A stretch of 64,000 nucleotides of DNA, from assembly GCA_032622095.1 (NCBI GenBank), contig CP136063.1, positions 218,757,982 to 218,821,981 on the forward strand, written 5' to 3'. This document shows positions 33,267 through 44,992 of the stretch, piece after piece. Both the position numbers and the translations under genes were made by a program. Origin of the DNA: Siphonodentalium dalli (taxonomy: Eukaryota > Mollusca > Scaphopoda > Gadilida > Siphonodentaliidae). The notes beneath the pieces were generated by a model, which was given only the letters and a program-made list of their open reading frames with translations, was not told the origin of the DNA and searched no databases. How positions within the stretch are numbered: position 1 is the stretch's first letter; every line of letters starts with the position of its first letter.

Positions 33267-34169
33267 GTACGTACCGCACGTGTACAAAGATATTCCTGGT
33301 GGCATGGTCCCACATAACAGATGATCACACACAAAATAGCTCATAGTCTTTTATAGATCCATTGGAGTGGTATATATGTAATTAACATATAACGATAAGG
33401 TATAGTCTAACACCTGGCACGTAGATAAGTTATACAAATAACAAACCCAAAATGAAACCAATTCCAGCTCAGTAGTGTGAGTGTACAGTGGGTATATTTC
33501 TAGTGTTTTCCCAATTCTGCTCCTTATGTTAACATGATGGATATAAAATCTGTCAGCTTACTATCAGTGGTGTATTGTACATATATACATATATGCAATA
33601 AGTAAAATATAACAGTTATTGTGTAACAACCCAGGGTGAAATATGGTAACAACTTGTCCAGTAGAAGCCACGGGAGAGCATACAAAGTGGCATAACCCTT
33701 CTGATGAATATGGGCAGATTTATGGTCCATCTTCTTTTTTCAGAGTTGAAATAATCTCTCAACTTAATACCGTTACCGTTAGGATTTCGGTAAAATATAT
33801 TGTGATATATATCCGCCCAATTCAGACTGACACAAGATACATTTTTATCTAAGATTAGTCTATATCTCTCCAGGATCCAGTTTCAACTGCATGTGAGCTG
33901 GTGGTTTCTTTTCCGACGAGCAACGACTTTATTGAATACATTAAAGTACTTTTCTTCTCTGAAATCCTGTTTGATTATTCTATAGAAGGCGTGTTTATAC
34001 GATGCCCCTTCCATTATCTTAACGATTTTTGCTTAAATGAGGCATTGAAACCATTGAGGTTGTGAATGTAGTGGTCACTCCATAAATGTCCTCTATCTAA
34101 GCATCTAGCTTGTATATTAATCATCAGTGAGTTGTTGCAAGTATTTCTTGAATATCTAGTATATATATA

Positions 34170-35115
34170 CCACATAATTCAAATTAAAGACATGCGTTAA
34201 AGCCATTGTCCTTTCTTACTAAAACCTCTGTTGACTATCCAAAAGGCCTCTGGTCATTATAGTGACTTGGTTTCTGCCATTCTAGTGTGTTGTTTGGTGT
34301 TACTTATCCTGGAAATATGCTACCTGATCAGACAGCCACTTACCTGTATTAGTTACACATAAAAACAATAGCATATGTGCATACATGTTTGTGTTTGTTA
34401 TTCAGATAGAAGAGTAACTATGCTATTTTGGTGATTGCGTCTAACTTCATCGGGAAGCTGTCTATTACCATATAAAGGCCGAAAAGTTTGTGCTCATATG
34501 CTTAATATGGCACAGGTCAGCGACTTGCAACTGAAGAGGATCCTATTGGTTTATACTATCTTTTCACTAATATATTCCCCCTTCTTTCATGTACTTTTCA
34601 GACTCTCTACTCTTGTTCCTGACTTCCTTTACATTTTTTCACCACCAATACTATATGGGAAAACTTATATGACGAACATGTTTAAGCCATTTTTATTTCT
34701 TACTAAAACATATGTTGACTAACAAAAAGGCCTCTGGTCAACATGGCAGTGAATTATTTGATGGCTTCTTTTTGGTTCATTATTATATATAGTATATTAT
34801 TACATATAAATATTTGTGTTTGTTATGCAGATATGACGAGTAACTATGCTATTTTGGTGATCCAAAATATATATATATACCACATAATGCAAATTAAAGA
34901 CATGCGTTAAAGCCATTGTCCTTTCTTACTAAAACCGCTGTTGACTATCCAAAAGGCACCTGGTCATTATTGTGACTTGGTTTCTGCCATTCTAGTGTGT
35001 TGTTTGGTGTTACTTATCCTGGAAATATGCTACCTGATCAGACACCCACTTACCTGTATTAGTTACACATAAAAACAATGGCCTATGTGTATACATATTT
35101 ATGTTTATTATTCAG
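34170..35115 (+). repeat. Duplicated intron end with part-copies of exon 35116
   Basis: caaattaaagacatgcgtta and the next 230 bases occur at about 34179 and 34889. The first copy runs on through an acceptor and 67 bases of exon (34404-34470), the second into the true exon. A third, shorter piece (34690-34862) carries ttatgcag and 34 bases of exon start. Confidence 0.9.
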
Positions 35116-35236
35116 ATATGAAGAGTAACTATGCTATTTTGGTGATCGCGTCTAACTTCGTCGGGAAGCTGTCTATCACCGCGTCTTTCACGCTGCTGTT
35201 CATCTACACACCAGAACTCTTCCCTACAAACTTCAG
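35116..35236 (+). CDS. SLC22-like exon: TM10 and start of TM11
   Basis: Acceptor ttattattcag, donor cttcag|gttaga; 121 bases. The first two bases complete GAT (Asp) and the last two (AG) start an Arg codon. It encodes MKSNYAILVIASNFVGKLS and then ITASFTLLFIYTPELFPTNF. This is the well-conserved SLC22 stretch G-K-x-x-I-T-A-S-F with Y-T-x-E-L-x-P-T. Partial copies of the exon lie at 34404-34470 (two bases missing near the start, so frameshifted), at 34829-34862 (only the first 34 bases) and at 37122-37192 (internal deletion). This copy is the only one intact across both splice sites. Confidence 0.93.
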
Positions 35237-35298
35237 GTTAGAGTAATTTTAAAGATGCACTGTTCAATTTGACACAGAAACCTCATATGTACAGGTCA

Positions 35299-36587
35299 AC
35301 TACTATGGAACTCTTATCATATGTCGACGATACAACCCTTAATGGCCAGTGGACACAATGAAGCGTTACTCCAAAGTTATGTCAATAACGAATTAAGAAA
35401 TCTATCTGACTGGTGTTGCTGCAACAAACTAGCCACCAATGCTAACAAAAGAAATTATATGCTTTTGCATCCGCAAAGCAATGACAAAAATGGAATACAA
35501 TTAAAATATATCTCAATGGAGCCGAACTTCGACGGAGAAGGAACAAATTTGTAGGTATCCATATATAAGATAACCCTGACCATTGTGTGCTAAAAAAATG
35601 GCACATGCAATTTATTGCATTAATAAAGTTAAACAAGGCAAGGCTCTCAAAACATTATACTTCGGCCTAATCCAAAGCCACTTAGTTTATGGCATCCAAC
35701 TATGGGGACATTATACCAGCAGTGAAGAAACTATATTTATTACAAAAACGAGCCATCAGAATTATATGTAACAAAAACTATAGAAGTCACACCGATCCTC
35801 TTTTCAAACAAGACAACATTTTTTAAATAGATGATTTACATAAATTACAAGCATCCATTTCCATGCATGATTGGTACTAGTATCGCTTACCGGTGTCTTG
35901 TTCTTGTATGTATGACAACAGAGCAGAACCAAATAGACGACAACCTAATCCTATGGCACAAAATCAATTCAAGACCATCTCTTTTTCCAAAGTTCTCCCA
36001 TACCATTCATTCCCCTTTATGTGGAATTCCCTAGAAAGTAAATATACCTCTTAACAATCAAGACACGTCTTCCGAAAACGTTTGAAAACGGATATCATTA
36101 ATACCTATTCAGCGAGCGTTCGATGCCAAAAACCGAAGATGTTCTCATTGCATAAACGATACATAATTTTATGTTAACACATACAAAACAAACAAACAGA
36201 ATTCACTCAAGTATACATGTTAATTAAACAATTCCCAAAACCCCACTCGCATTATTCCTACTCGGTTCCACTCACACGTGTATACTCATAGTATTCATTC
36301 ATTATATCGACCAAGTAGGTGCCCATACATATGAACCACTGTTCGTACCATCGCCATAACAAACCCTATTAAAAACCCAGTCTGCACACGATGAACGTAA
36401 CCTAAAACAATCAAATTAATTCAGCCATCTTCATCATATAATCTGTCACCACATTCAGGGGTGATAGGAAGACAGTCAGCCATGACTATATTACCCTAAC
36501 AATATACATGTATAGTCTATTAATAGTATATTTATTTGTAATTGTACTTTCCAAGTGTGCATATTGTAAATAAAATTATCCTATCCT
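35299..36587 (+). pseudogene. 5'-truncated non-LTR retrotransposon (LINE) with broken reverse transcriptase
   Basis: A + strand coding remnant contains the reverse transcriptase active-site motif YVDD (about 35321-35332), then a one-base frame change. The next open stretch includes NELRNLSDWCCCNKLATN, and a further frame has KTLYFGLIQSHLVYGIQLWG; both are typical of LINE RT domains of the Jockey/CR1-like type. The element ends AATAAAATTATCCTATCCT. Direct repeats of 33 bases flank it (35266-35298 and 36588-36620, one mismatch). Several frameshifts and stops make it inactive. It sits in the intron after exon 35116. Confidence 0.88.
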
Positions 36588-37121
36588 AATTTGACACAGA
36601 AACGTCATATGTACAGGTCAGCCACATCCTGGATTTAACTATTGTAGTTATAGTCAACTATAATAGTTAAATTTTACACTCTCCTATGATTTTGTACAAA
36701 CTATGGGATTCCGTATCCCAATGCACAGCCACGTTGCACTGTTGAAGCACATAAACAGTATCCAGTTCAAATTCATTTTTGCAACCTATTGCGCCAACTT
36801 ATTTTATTCACTAATCAAACAAGAATACCTTTCTAAATGACAATAAACTGGAGACGCACTGGCTCATTCGTAACAATATTGACATCAATATAATGGTAAT
36901 TGGCGTCCTTATCAAGTGCCATCATGATAAATCATTCTCGAGTATCTCGACATATTATTTCGTCACAAACACACATGGTATCGATTTAGTACGAAATTGT
37001 TCGCATATATGTTTTGCGAATTGTGATATTGAGTATCGCCTCTTGACTCGAATTCACAAACACTGGGAAATCCATATTCAACTGGTATAGATGTGGCTGG
37101 CTTGATATATTGTTCGTTATG

Positions 37122-37192
37122 CAGATATGAAGATTGGCGTCTTTCACAATGTTGTCCATCTACACACCAAAGCTTTTCCCTACAAATTCAGT
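37122..37192 (+). pseudogene. Internally deleted copy of exon 35116
   Basis: tatgcagatatgaaga joins directly to ttggcgtctttcacaatg, then gtccatctacacacc and ttttccctacaaattcag. Compared with the real exon, about 57 bases in the middle are missing and several bases differ. The acceptor and the exon's 3' end are both recognisable, but the GT donor is weak (ttcag|ttttga). Confidence 0.8.
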
Positions 37193-38256
37193 TTTGAGTC
37201 ATTTGAAACACTTAATGGCTGCGGACACACATACCACAGTAGCTATGGCATAGTAGGTGTGGCAATTTATTATGGTGGAGTTTGGTGACAATTGGTCGTC
37301 ACACTTAATATACCATAGCTAGCATTATCGCCCGCTGCATATTCGCACACTGAGTCTTCCAAAGTTCGTTATAATCAGCCTTGTTCTTGTTTTGGTCCTT
37401 GTATATATAGTTTGCTTTGTTTATTCCAGATACTTTCTCTCTGTATTTCCTCCAACAGTTCCGCAACAGCATCATCAGCCCACATGACAGTGTTAGCAGA
37501 ATTATGCGTATAACTAAACGTCGCAAAATAAAAAACGCAATTGGGGAACTGTCTTAAAACGTATGAAATTAATATAAGTAGATAAACATTAATTGAGATA
37601 ATATCAATAAAACGTACAACGTGTATGATATATGAGTGAATGAGGCATTGTCACTGTCAAACACAATTCTGGACGATCAATCGTGCAGTTATATATATCG
37701 CAGAGAATACAATGTAGAAAAACGTAATGAGTAGATATCAACCTTGGTGATACGCAATGGGTGAATTGGTCCAGTCGACTCATTATGCGGAAAGTCAGCT
37801 GGCAACATAGCTAGCTATGGCACAGAATTATGACGGACCAATTGTTACCAAACTCCACCATAATAACTTGTCACACCGACTATGCCATCGCTACTGTGAT
37901 ACGTGTGTCCGCAACCAATGGTCGAATCCTCAAATCACAACATATATAACATATATATTATATGAATACCATTTGAAAGAGGAGATCCTCAACCTTGTAT
38001 TATCATAAACTGTAAATACATTGTTTTTGTCGAGGTCAAACGTGAGTGGTTCTGTGCTTCATCTTTATCTGGACTGTACTGACATACTATTATACTCTTC
38101 CAGCCTACTCCCGCATAACCCAAATCATTCCATATGAAAGGAATTTATTTTTGAAACACCTATCAAAACGACCCACCTTATGAGTATATACGCGATTAAA
38201 TGTTAATAACCTCAACCACGAAGTCAGCATTTAGTTGATGCAAATTTATGTGCATG

Positions 38257-38390
38257 AAATCACTCTCACGGGATGGGCCTGATCACAAGTCAATCGGTCT
38301 GAAATCACTCACAGGAGGCCTGATCACAAGTCAATCGGTTTGAAATCACTCTCACGTGATGGGCCTGATCACAAGTCAACCGGAAACGAC
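38257..38390 (+). repeat. Three tandem copies of a roughly 50-bp unit
   Basis: gcctgatcacaagtcaatcg with gaaatcactctcacg recurs three times. The intronic stretch 37200-38720 otherwise holds no supported gene. Confidence 0.85.
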
Positions 38391-38726
38391 CCCCAAAAGC
38401 TTAAAGCTTGTTGTCGAGTCCCCTTCATAGCATCAATGTTAATACGTGTTGGTAATATGTAAATAATGACAAATGTTGAATAAATACTGTTTACGCTAAC
38501 TGGCTGGGCGAACAGCATGTTTTGTCTTCTCAAGGTATAATTGTTTTGCGTAAAGCACTTATTTGATTTTATCGGCGAAACTATATGCTTTTCACTAATA
38601 CTTGGATTAAATTATAAGAAATAACTGTTGTTTAGAATAAATTCTTCAAAGTTCAAACTTTTTAGTTATAACTGAATAGACTTCATCTTAACAAGATCCC
38701 TATATCATGAACACTGATATTGCTTA

Positions 38727-38832
38727 CGCTGTATAATTATTTCTCCTGAAAACATAATTATATCGATACGGTGTATAATTATTTCTCATGAAAACATATA
38801 TCGATACGGTGTATAGTTATTCTATTTTGCAG
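38727..38832 (+). repeat. Tandem repeat abutting the 38833 acceptor
   Basis: The unit is approximately tacggtgtataattatttct followed by catgaaaacatatatcga, present nearly three times. The last copy supplies the polypyrimidine tract of the true acceptor (tctattttgcag). Unlike the other arrays it does not include exon bases. Confidence 0.8.
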
Positions 38833-38905
38833 AAACACCGGACTGGGCGTGGCTTCTTTCTTGGGCAGATTCGGTGGTATAATCGCTCCTTATTGTATCA
38901 CATTT
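38833..38905 (+). CDS. SLC22-like exon: TM11 segment
   Basis: Acceptor tctattttgcag, donor cattt|gtaagt; 73 bases, the first completing AGA (Arg), the rest 24 codons ending in phase 0. It reads NTGLGVASFLGRFGGIIAPY and ends CITF. R-N-T-G-x-G with S-x-x-G-R-x-G-G-x-I-A-P is one of the most recognisable SLC22 blocks. About 100 bases just upstream (38727-38832) are three copies of a roughly 45-bp repeat that runs up to the polypyrimidine tract but does not include the AG. Confidence 0.93.
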
Positions 38906-39550
38906 GTAAGTATGTCCATTATACACATGTATTTGAGCAAAATTTGTATTTATTGATCGTACATATGTGTACTATACTGGGATCAATAATAAAATACATC
39001 TACACGTATATATACTTTACATGATGGTAGAATTTCGAATGCTATATAGTCGGCAATACTGCACGTCACATGCTTGTGTTTTATATGATTGGAATCTTAA
39101 TATTAACTTGCTGAAACAGACTTCGGGAGCATTTATTCGGCAGCGTTGTGGCCACTGTGTCCCTTAGGGATTCGCGCATATTTTGATCTTTTAAACATTT
39201 ATTAATTTAAAAAACAATTTAATTTTTCTGAGATTTAGACTGAACATAAAATTTGAAAAAACCCACGTCCATATAACACCCGACGGGTTCGCAATATAGA
39301 AATGTTATAGTACAAGGCCAAGTTATGTAAATTTACTCACATACATACTTACAGAAACTATTTATCTATTTTTTGATATATGTTCTAGAGTCATTGGATA
39401 TGTCAGTTGCCCATCTATTCTCAAGAACACTCATGTGTCATGTAGGTATTCTCAAATAAATAAGAAGTGGCCATTACCAGGGAAAATGTTGGAATACAAA
39501 TATGGGAGAACATTTATTGTAAACTAACTGGACATTTTCTTGCTTTCAAG

Positions 39551-39700
39551 GCAGACTACGTGTCGTGGGGACCCGCCGTCCTGTTTACTACGGGGTGCTT
39601 CCTTGTCAGCTTATCAATGCGTTTCGTACCAGAAACCAACGACAAGGAGCTACCACAGGTGGCTAAAGATATGAAAACTTGGGAACTTCAGAAGAAATAA
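39551..39700 (+). CDS. SLC22-like terminal exon: TM12 and C-terminus
   Basis: Acceptor cttgctttcaag; 150 bases in phase 0, ending TAA at 39698-39700. It encodes ADYVSWGPAVLFTTGCFLVS, then MRFVPETNDKELPQ and a charged tail ending WELQKK. P-E-T-x-x-x-x-L-P after TM12 is the conserved SLC22 C-terminal motif, so the C-terminus is complete. Bases 39467-39550 are also open in this frame, but the strong polypyrimidine tract with AG and the phase of the preceding exon place the exon start at 39551. A twin-hairpin MITE lies 95 bases downstream, in the likely 3' UTR or flank. Confidence 0.93.
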   Translation, partial: ADYVSWGPAVLFTTGCFLVSLSMRFVPETNDKELPQVAKDMKTWELQKK

Positions 39701-39794
39701 TAGCCCATGCCGAGACGTCTGGGAGGACGTGCCGAAATATGCAGGCTTAGATATGGATGCGTCTTGAATACAGTTGTCGCCACATCATGCACTC

Positions 39795-40176
39795 AACAGA
39801 ACGGCCCTGTGCCAATGCATTCTCTTATATATGCGAGTCGACCATAGGTCGCCTCGCATATATAAGAGAATGTATTGGCATAACAACATTAAAAATTATA
39901 AAATTGTTAAAGAATGTAAGAAAAACGGTAAAAAGTGTTAAAAAAAAAATTTGTTTAGGCCAATGCATTCTCTTATATATGCGAGGCGATCTATGGTCGA
40001 CTCGCATATATAAGAGAATGCATTGGCACAGGGCATAACTGTAACTATCACAATGTGGTCAATGAGCCGGTTCCAATGATATCCATATTTGTATGGTTTT
40101 ATTGAGACAGACCCAAGATAATTTAGGCTGTTGAAGCTTCATTTGGGCGTTTCTGGGCGTTCTGTTGGGTAAAGGG
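39795..40176 (+). mobile_element. Twin-hairpin MITE downstream of the transporter gene
   Basis: The element starts within its terminal repeat (caacagaacggccctgtg, outermost bases missing) and ends gttctgttgggtaaaggg followed by TTAA. Hairpins at 39809-39879 and 39957-40033 flank the usual spacer. A flanking phrase, aatacagttgtcgccacatc (39767) and aatacagttgttgccacatc (40179), occurs on both sides. Confidence 0.85.
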
Positions 40177-40715
40177 TTAATACAGTTGTTGCCACATCAT
40201 GCACTCAATTTTGCCGTTCGTACCACATCCACTTCTCAACGAAAGAAGAAACATTATGGGCAAGGGACGAGGCGACAGGGGCGACAATTCCGTCTTAAAA
40301 TTTAGTTTAAACGTATTAAATCTCAATCAATCAAATATTAATATGTACTTACATCCAGTATATAATATAGTCATGAATGAGAATCGGATTTGGCAGTAAG
40401 CTAAAAGCTAATTGATGTCATCTCATACATGTAATGGTATGAATGCATGGATGCTGCAAGTGATATGAGTACATGTGCTGATTGTGCGTGTCAGCGCATA
40501 TAAATATCGTTTTCTTTTAGTTTATGTGCGTTTTGTTACTTTTGTGATGGTTCCCTTCTGCAGCGCCTGAAACCCAATATCCACGTCTTAAAATTTCAGA
40601 TGTTGGAAACTGTTCGTGGGGAGTCTATAGTACAATATGAACATGAAATTTAGAAATTTCAAGAAAGTTTAAATTTAATTATTTACAATACTGCAACATG
40701 AAATATGTTACTTAA

Positions 40716-41297
40716 AGGGGTACTGTACGCCAAATGTTGTTGTTGGTTTCTATAGTCTCCGAGTCGGAGAATAAGGTAACAATTTTTCCATTATTTGAAA
40801 GTATGTTGAGTACGAAGTCATGTTACGGATGACAAATTTACCGGAATGCAAAAATACAAATTGTCGTTGTCGAGTAATTTTTGTAAAGTTTTCAACCAAA
40901 TGAATCAAATAAAAGTTTTATTATATGCATACTAGTCCCATATAATCATTTAAGTTATTGTATCATCGCTAGTCAGTGAGTGGCTTGAGTGTTCTCCCCG
41001 TATCATCATAATATTTTAAGCGATCGTGTGTGCGATCGGTTTAAAATCCAGTAGCCCTCAATTACTGTTTTTGATTACGGTAATTCGTAATTTAATTGAC
41101 GCCATTTTATGGCTCCTGTCATAAATTCATTTTAAATCAAATTATTAACTTTTAAATTATTAAATTTTAAGATAGCCTATTAACCTGAGCGTTTACAGAA
41201 TACATCTTCGACTCAAATTACTTATGTTTCTATATATTATCGATATTAGATCGTTGTTGTCACCGGAAATTTAATGAAAATGGCGTACAGTACCCCT
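40716..41297. mobile_element. TTAA-flanked MITE, 582 bp
   Basis: TTAA at 40712-40715 and 41298-41301 flanks perfect 17-base terminal inverted repeats AGGGGTACTGTACGCCA. The interior is AT-rich and has no long ORF. Confidence 0.88.
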
Positions 41298-41509
41298 TTA
41301 AGTCTATTGTTTTGATTGTGGTAACAATTTAGAACAGCCATTACCAATCGAATGCGTATGGTTGACTTGTCTGTCAGTTGGAATTCTTGGTGTTTATTTA
41401 CTCGAAAACATGAGTTTCGATACCCTGCCGAGATATCCCGTTTAACACAGAAATCTATGAAACATACTATTTTCAATTTTTGGTGAAGACATTCATGAAA
41501 GTCATTAAA

Positions 41510-41650
41510 TTAAAGTGATGTGAAACACTCAGGTGGGGTGATCAAATAGAACTTGATAATAATTATATTAATTCAAATTGATAACACGCACAGTCATTCG
41601 TATATATTAATGAAAAGCAATGACTGTGTGGCGAAATCAATTGTGTTTGT
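41510..41650 (+). repeat. Dispersed repeat related to 10945
   Basis: ttaaagtgatgtgaaacact through gtggcgaaatcaattg matches 10948-11115 in order with substitutions. From 41650 to 43015 no gene was recognised. Confidence 0.65.
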
Positions 41651-43019
41651 TTATCGCCAAAAGTTGCATCCCGAATCGAGATATAAATATTTACAACTTA
41701 GTGTAGTCTGACGATGTTTCCATGGAATGGTATGGTCGTTTTCATTTAAATTTTCGGCGATGTTAGAAGATTGCTATTTTCCCCAGGTTGACAACGCATG
41801 TGTACTAACATCGATTTCACTCACCAGAACAAGTCCATTATATGTCTTTAATAGTTTTATTCGTAATGATTCATATATGAACATTCACATTCAGTACATA
41901 CATTTTCAAAATGTATTGGTACAAATTAAATGGCTATATTATAGCCAGGAATGTGGCATAAAAATTAACATAACACAAGATATAAAGTGAACAGGTGTGA
42001 CCAATAACAAATATATCAGAAACGAGGAACAAAAACTAAAAGAATAAAACAACAACAATGCTAGTATAGAAAATCTTTAGACCTGTGTAGCTTTTTTCCC
42101 CCGAACATCAGGTTGCCTATATGAAGTATGTTGGATAATAATTGGTGATACATTATAGGTTTAAACTACTATACGAGAGAGAATAGGGAAGACAACAGAT
42201 ACCGGTAGACTTGACATCCTGCTATGCAGGTTGCTAATATATACAATAATGGTATCTCATCGTGCTAAGATATCATTTAAAATGATGTAAATACTGCACA
42301 TATTTTGTGATAAAACTAATGAAGCTAATGTATTATTCAAAACTATTCATAAAATGTATGGACAACGACAGTTACATCGTAATTATTTGCTACTAATGAT
42401 TCACCTTGTTATAGATTTAAATTTTAGAAAAATATAATATGGAAGCTCTGAGCGCCATAAAACAAACTGTAAAATATACTAATATTAGTGCATGTCGAGT
42501 TGATATTAAATAACCAAGAAATGTAACCACACACCAGAAGGTAAAACTGATATTCCAAAAAAAGAGGACTACCGTATATCTATGTGTCCACTTCACCATC
42601 ATATCATATATTATTTGCGTTAACTTATTATCTTGCATACAATATACATGGTATAATACATAATTCATATTTACACTTGTTTCTTTATTAAGTTGCAAGC
42701 CAACGTTTCACAGATGGGTAATTACACCACATAGCCCAATGAATGATGCGTCCCGCGCGGGGTGAATCCTGCGTACGGATTACGAAAATATATAGAATAC
42801 AAGTCATGGTAACTTCACACTGATATTATAGTTTTCAGAATTTTGTTGAACTGATGTCCGTATCTAATTGAAGCGAACTATCCACCGGCGCCGGAAAAAT
42901 AGTCGCGGACATTGATTTAGTCATGAGGTGGTGTTTACTGACACGTGACAAGTCTGCTAGATTGGACCAATCATGGAGACGACAGTGTTTGCTGTTGTAA
43001 ACAGGCCTTAAAATATGGT

Positions 43020-43400
43020 GCTGGACATTTGCATAATGAGGGCCCCAGAGGGTGAATTATGTGACGCTACATGCATAGCGTGCTAGCATCACTTAATTCA
43101 CCCTCTGGTGCCTCATTCTTCTGGAAAGTATCTTTATTATCAAGTTAACAATTTTTTTAGTTTCCTTAGAAAGTTTATTTTCTTTTTTAGTTTAATTTCT
43201 CCAGATCACCAAATTGGCAGCAGAATTATTGTATAATTAGGGTGTACCCAATGATGGGTGTACATCATCGTCTTCACCATGTGGGAACTTAAATGTGTTT
43301 CTATGTCTCCCATAGCAGATGAGTCTACGCATTACGTCCACAGAGGATGGATTTGGTGATGCTAGCCCGCTAATTTAGTGTAGCTTCACTAAATTTACCG
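43020..43400. repeat. Dispersed repeat with cagagggtgaatt hairpin, shared with gene 2 introns
   Basis: ccccagagggtgaattatgt and its complement near 43093-43120 form a hairpin. The order of phrases (cagagggtgaat, gtgacgcta, ctggaaagtat, atcaccaa) is repeated in introns of gene 2 at about 47580-47880, 51520-51830, 55800-55990 and 62130-62420. Confidence 0.65.
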
Positions 43401-43843
43401 TATGGGTACCTGATTCTGAAAATGTCTTTTTTTAGGCCTGGTTGCAAACGCCAATGGACGCTACAGGAAGAGTATGCGTTGAGCCGCTATACCAAATAAT
43501 AAATTACCAGACTTATATAACATAAACCTACACTTGTACTGGGGCTTGAGATTGTAACCCCCTATTATACCCCCACCCCCTGAATCCTGAATACCAGTTA
43601 ACAGAAATGTGACATTTAGGCCAATACAAATAAATTGCTAGATTTACATCCAACTTTTTCAGAAAACTGGGGCGGTAGGGCGAATTTTAGTTGTTATATT
43701 TTATTCTTCCTAACATAAATGGTCATGGAGAGTTAAGATATTGAAGTAGTATCATATCTTATATATTACAAGGTGATTTAGATTGCTCAATTTGATAAGC
43801 ATAGACTGATAAATGAATCATTGAAATGTAATTTGTTGATTAA

Positions 43844-44090
43844 CACTTCCATGACGGGAGCTTCCTGATTTTTTCGAAAACCCTGTGCCAATGCATTCTC
43901 TTATATATGCGAGTCGCCCATAGGGCGCCTCGCATATATAAGAGAATGCATTGGCTTAACAATATTTACTATTTAACTTGATCTTGTAAGCCAGTGCCTT
44001 ATCTTATATATGCGAGGCTCCCTTTGTGAGACTCGCATATATAAGAGAATGCACTGGCACAGGGTCTTTAATGCTGCACCAGCACAGCTA
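43844..44090. mobile_element. Twin-hairpin MITE, right end degenerate
   Basis: TTAA (43840-43843) precedes cacttccatgacgggagctt. Two hairpins follow (43887-43953 and 43991-44056), closing gcactggcacaggg. The right end (atgctgcaccagcacagct) resembles 22992-23010 and 14728-14745 but lacks the closing TTAA. Confidence 0.65.
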
Positions 44091-44570
44091 CTACGTATGT
44101 ATTCCATAGTTTCTTAGCGCATGATTCACCATCCTGCGTATCAGTTAAGGCAATATGAAATACCTATACTTAGTAATGTTTCACTAATTTACACGTACTT
44201 CTCACACATTTTCGGAAGTAGTATCCATTACTTCAACATATCAAGTGGTATTAGAGAGAATTGCATCGAAATACGTCATTTCGGCTGGAATATAATAAAA
44301 CAATGTGTAATTTTGTGCTATAAAATCAGAGTAGCAAACTTTTGTTTAATCCGGCATATCGGTTTAAATACGGCATATGAATCCTGAGCACCAGTTAACA
44401 GAGGGTATGAATCCGAGTACCAGTTAACAGAGGGTATGAATCCCCAGTAACAGATGGGTGTGGACACCAAGTACCGCCTGAAAATGACCCGAATCTCGCG
44501 TATTGATGCCGATGCTAAAATAAATTAGCATCAGTTACTCTCGCAAAGTGATGTCCTGGTAATAACTTAA

Positions 44571-44992
44571 AGGTACTTAATCCGATCAGACAATCCCCAT
44601 ACATCAATATACAACAACATTTCTTCAAAATTCGCTTTAGTGATCAGAATCGATTTATTGCAACAAAATAATGCTAACCACTGCCAACTATGGTATCAAA
44701 TTTTGCAAAACGTATATTTTATCAAAAAAAATTCAACAAAATATGGCCGTATTATCACAAAAGTATCACGAAATTTGATCGTATTACCACTTAATTTTAT
44801 AGTTATCCATCTTCATCCGCAATTTTGTCCGATACCCTCCGTTTGACCATATGTTTCTGGTCCACTTATTATTACACATCTCGAGAAATAACAAACTTCA
44901 AAAATCGATATCTGATCACTCTGATTCGAATCAAATATTTTTTACCCCAGAAGAAATAGTAATTTAGGAGCGTCTGATCGGATTGAGTACAT
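44571..44992 (-). mobile_element. TTAA-flanked MITE, 422 bp
   Basis: TTAA at 44567-44570 and 44993-44996. Ends aggtacttaatccgatcaga and, complemented, atgtactcaatccgatcaga are inverted repeats. Beyond the TTAA, a 36-base flank (agcatcagttactctcg...gtgatgtcctggtaa) occurs on both sides, at 44527-44563 and 44996-45032. Confidence 0.82.

Larger units (their letters stand above)
2452..39700 (+). other. Gene model: SLC22-like organic ion transporter, nine exons, 5' incomplete
   Basis: Nine exons on the + strand join with consistent phases into about 546 codons ending in TAA. The product reads as a major facilitator superfamily protein of the SLC22 (organic cation/anion/carnitine transporter) type: a Cys-rich glycosylated TM1-TM2 loop, an FGRRK loop between TM2 and TM3, an ESLRWL motif after TM6, a large cytoplasmic loop, SRR after TM8, and FVPET after TM12. 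Family knowledge places such proteins in the plasma membrane, moving small organic ions; the substrate cannot be read from sequence. The first coding exon (N-terminus and TM1) is not visible. Introns range from about 650 bases to 17.8 kb and are packed with repeats. A possible AATAAA lies at 40908-40913, but the 3' UTR is not established. Family assignment is strong; subfamily is open. Confidence 0.9.

Noticed and set aside
34404-34470. Alternative exon resembling exon 35116
   Set aside because: Two bases are missing near its start, it shifts frame and it diverges before any donor, so it is taken as a duplicate fragment.
37305-37526. Open frame of 73 codons on the - strand containing NCWRKYREKVSGINKANY
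   Set aside because: It looks protein-like in composition, but I recognise no family and see no splice sites. It could be a fragment of an unknown mobile-element protein; not supported enough to annotate.
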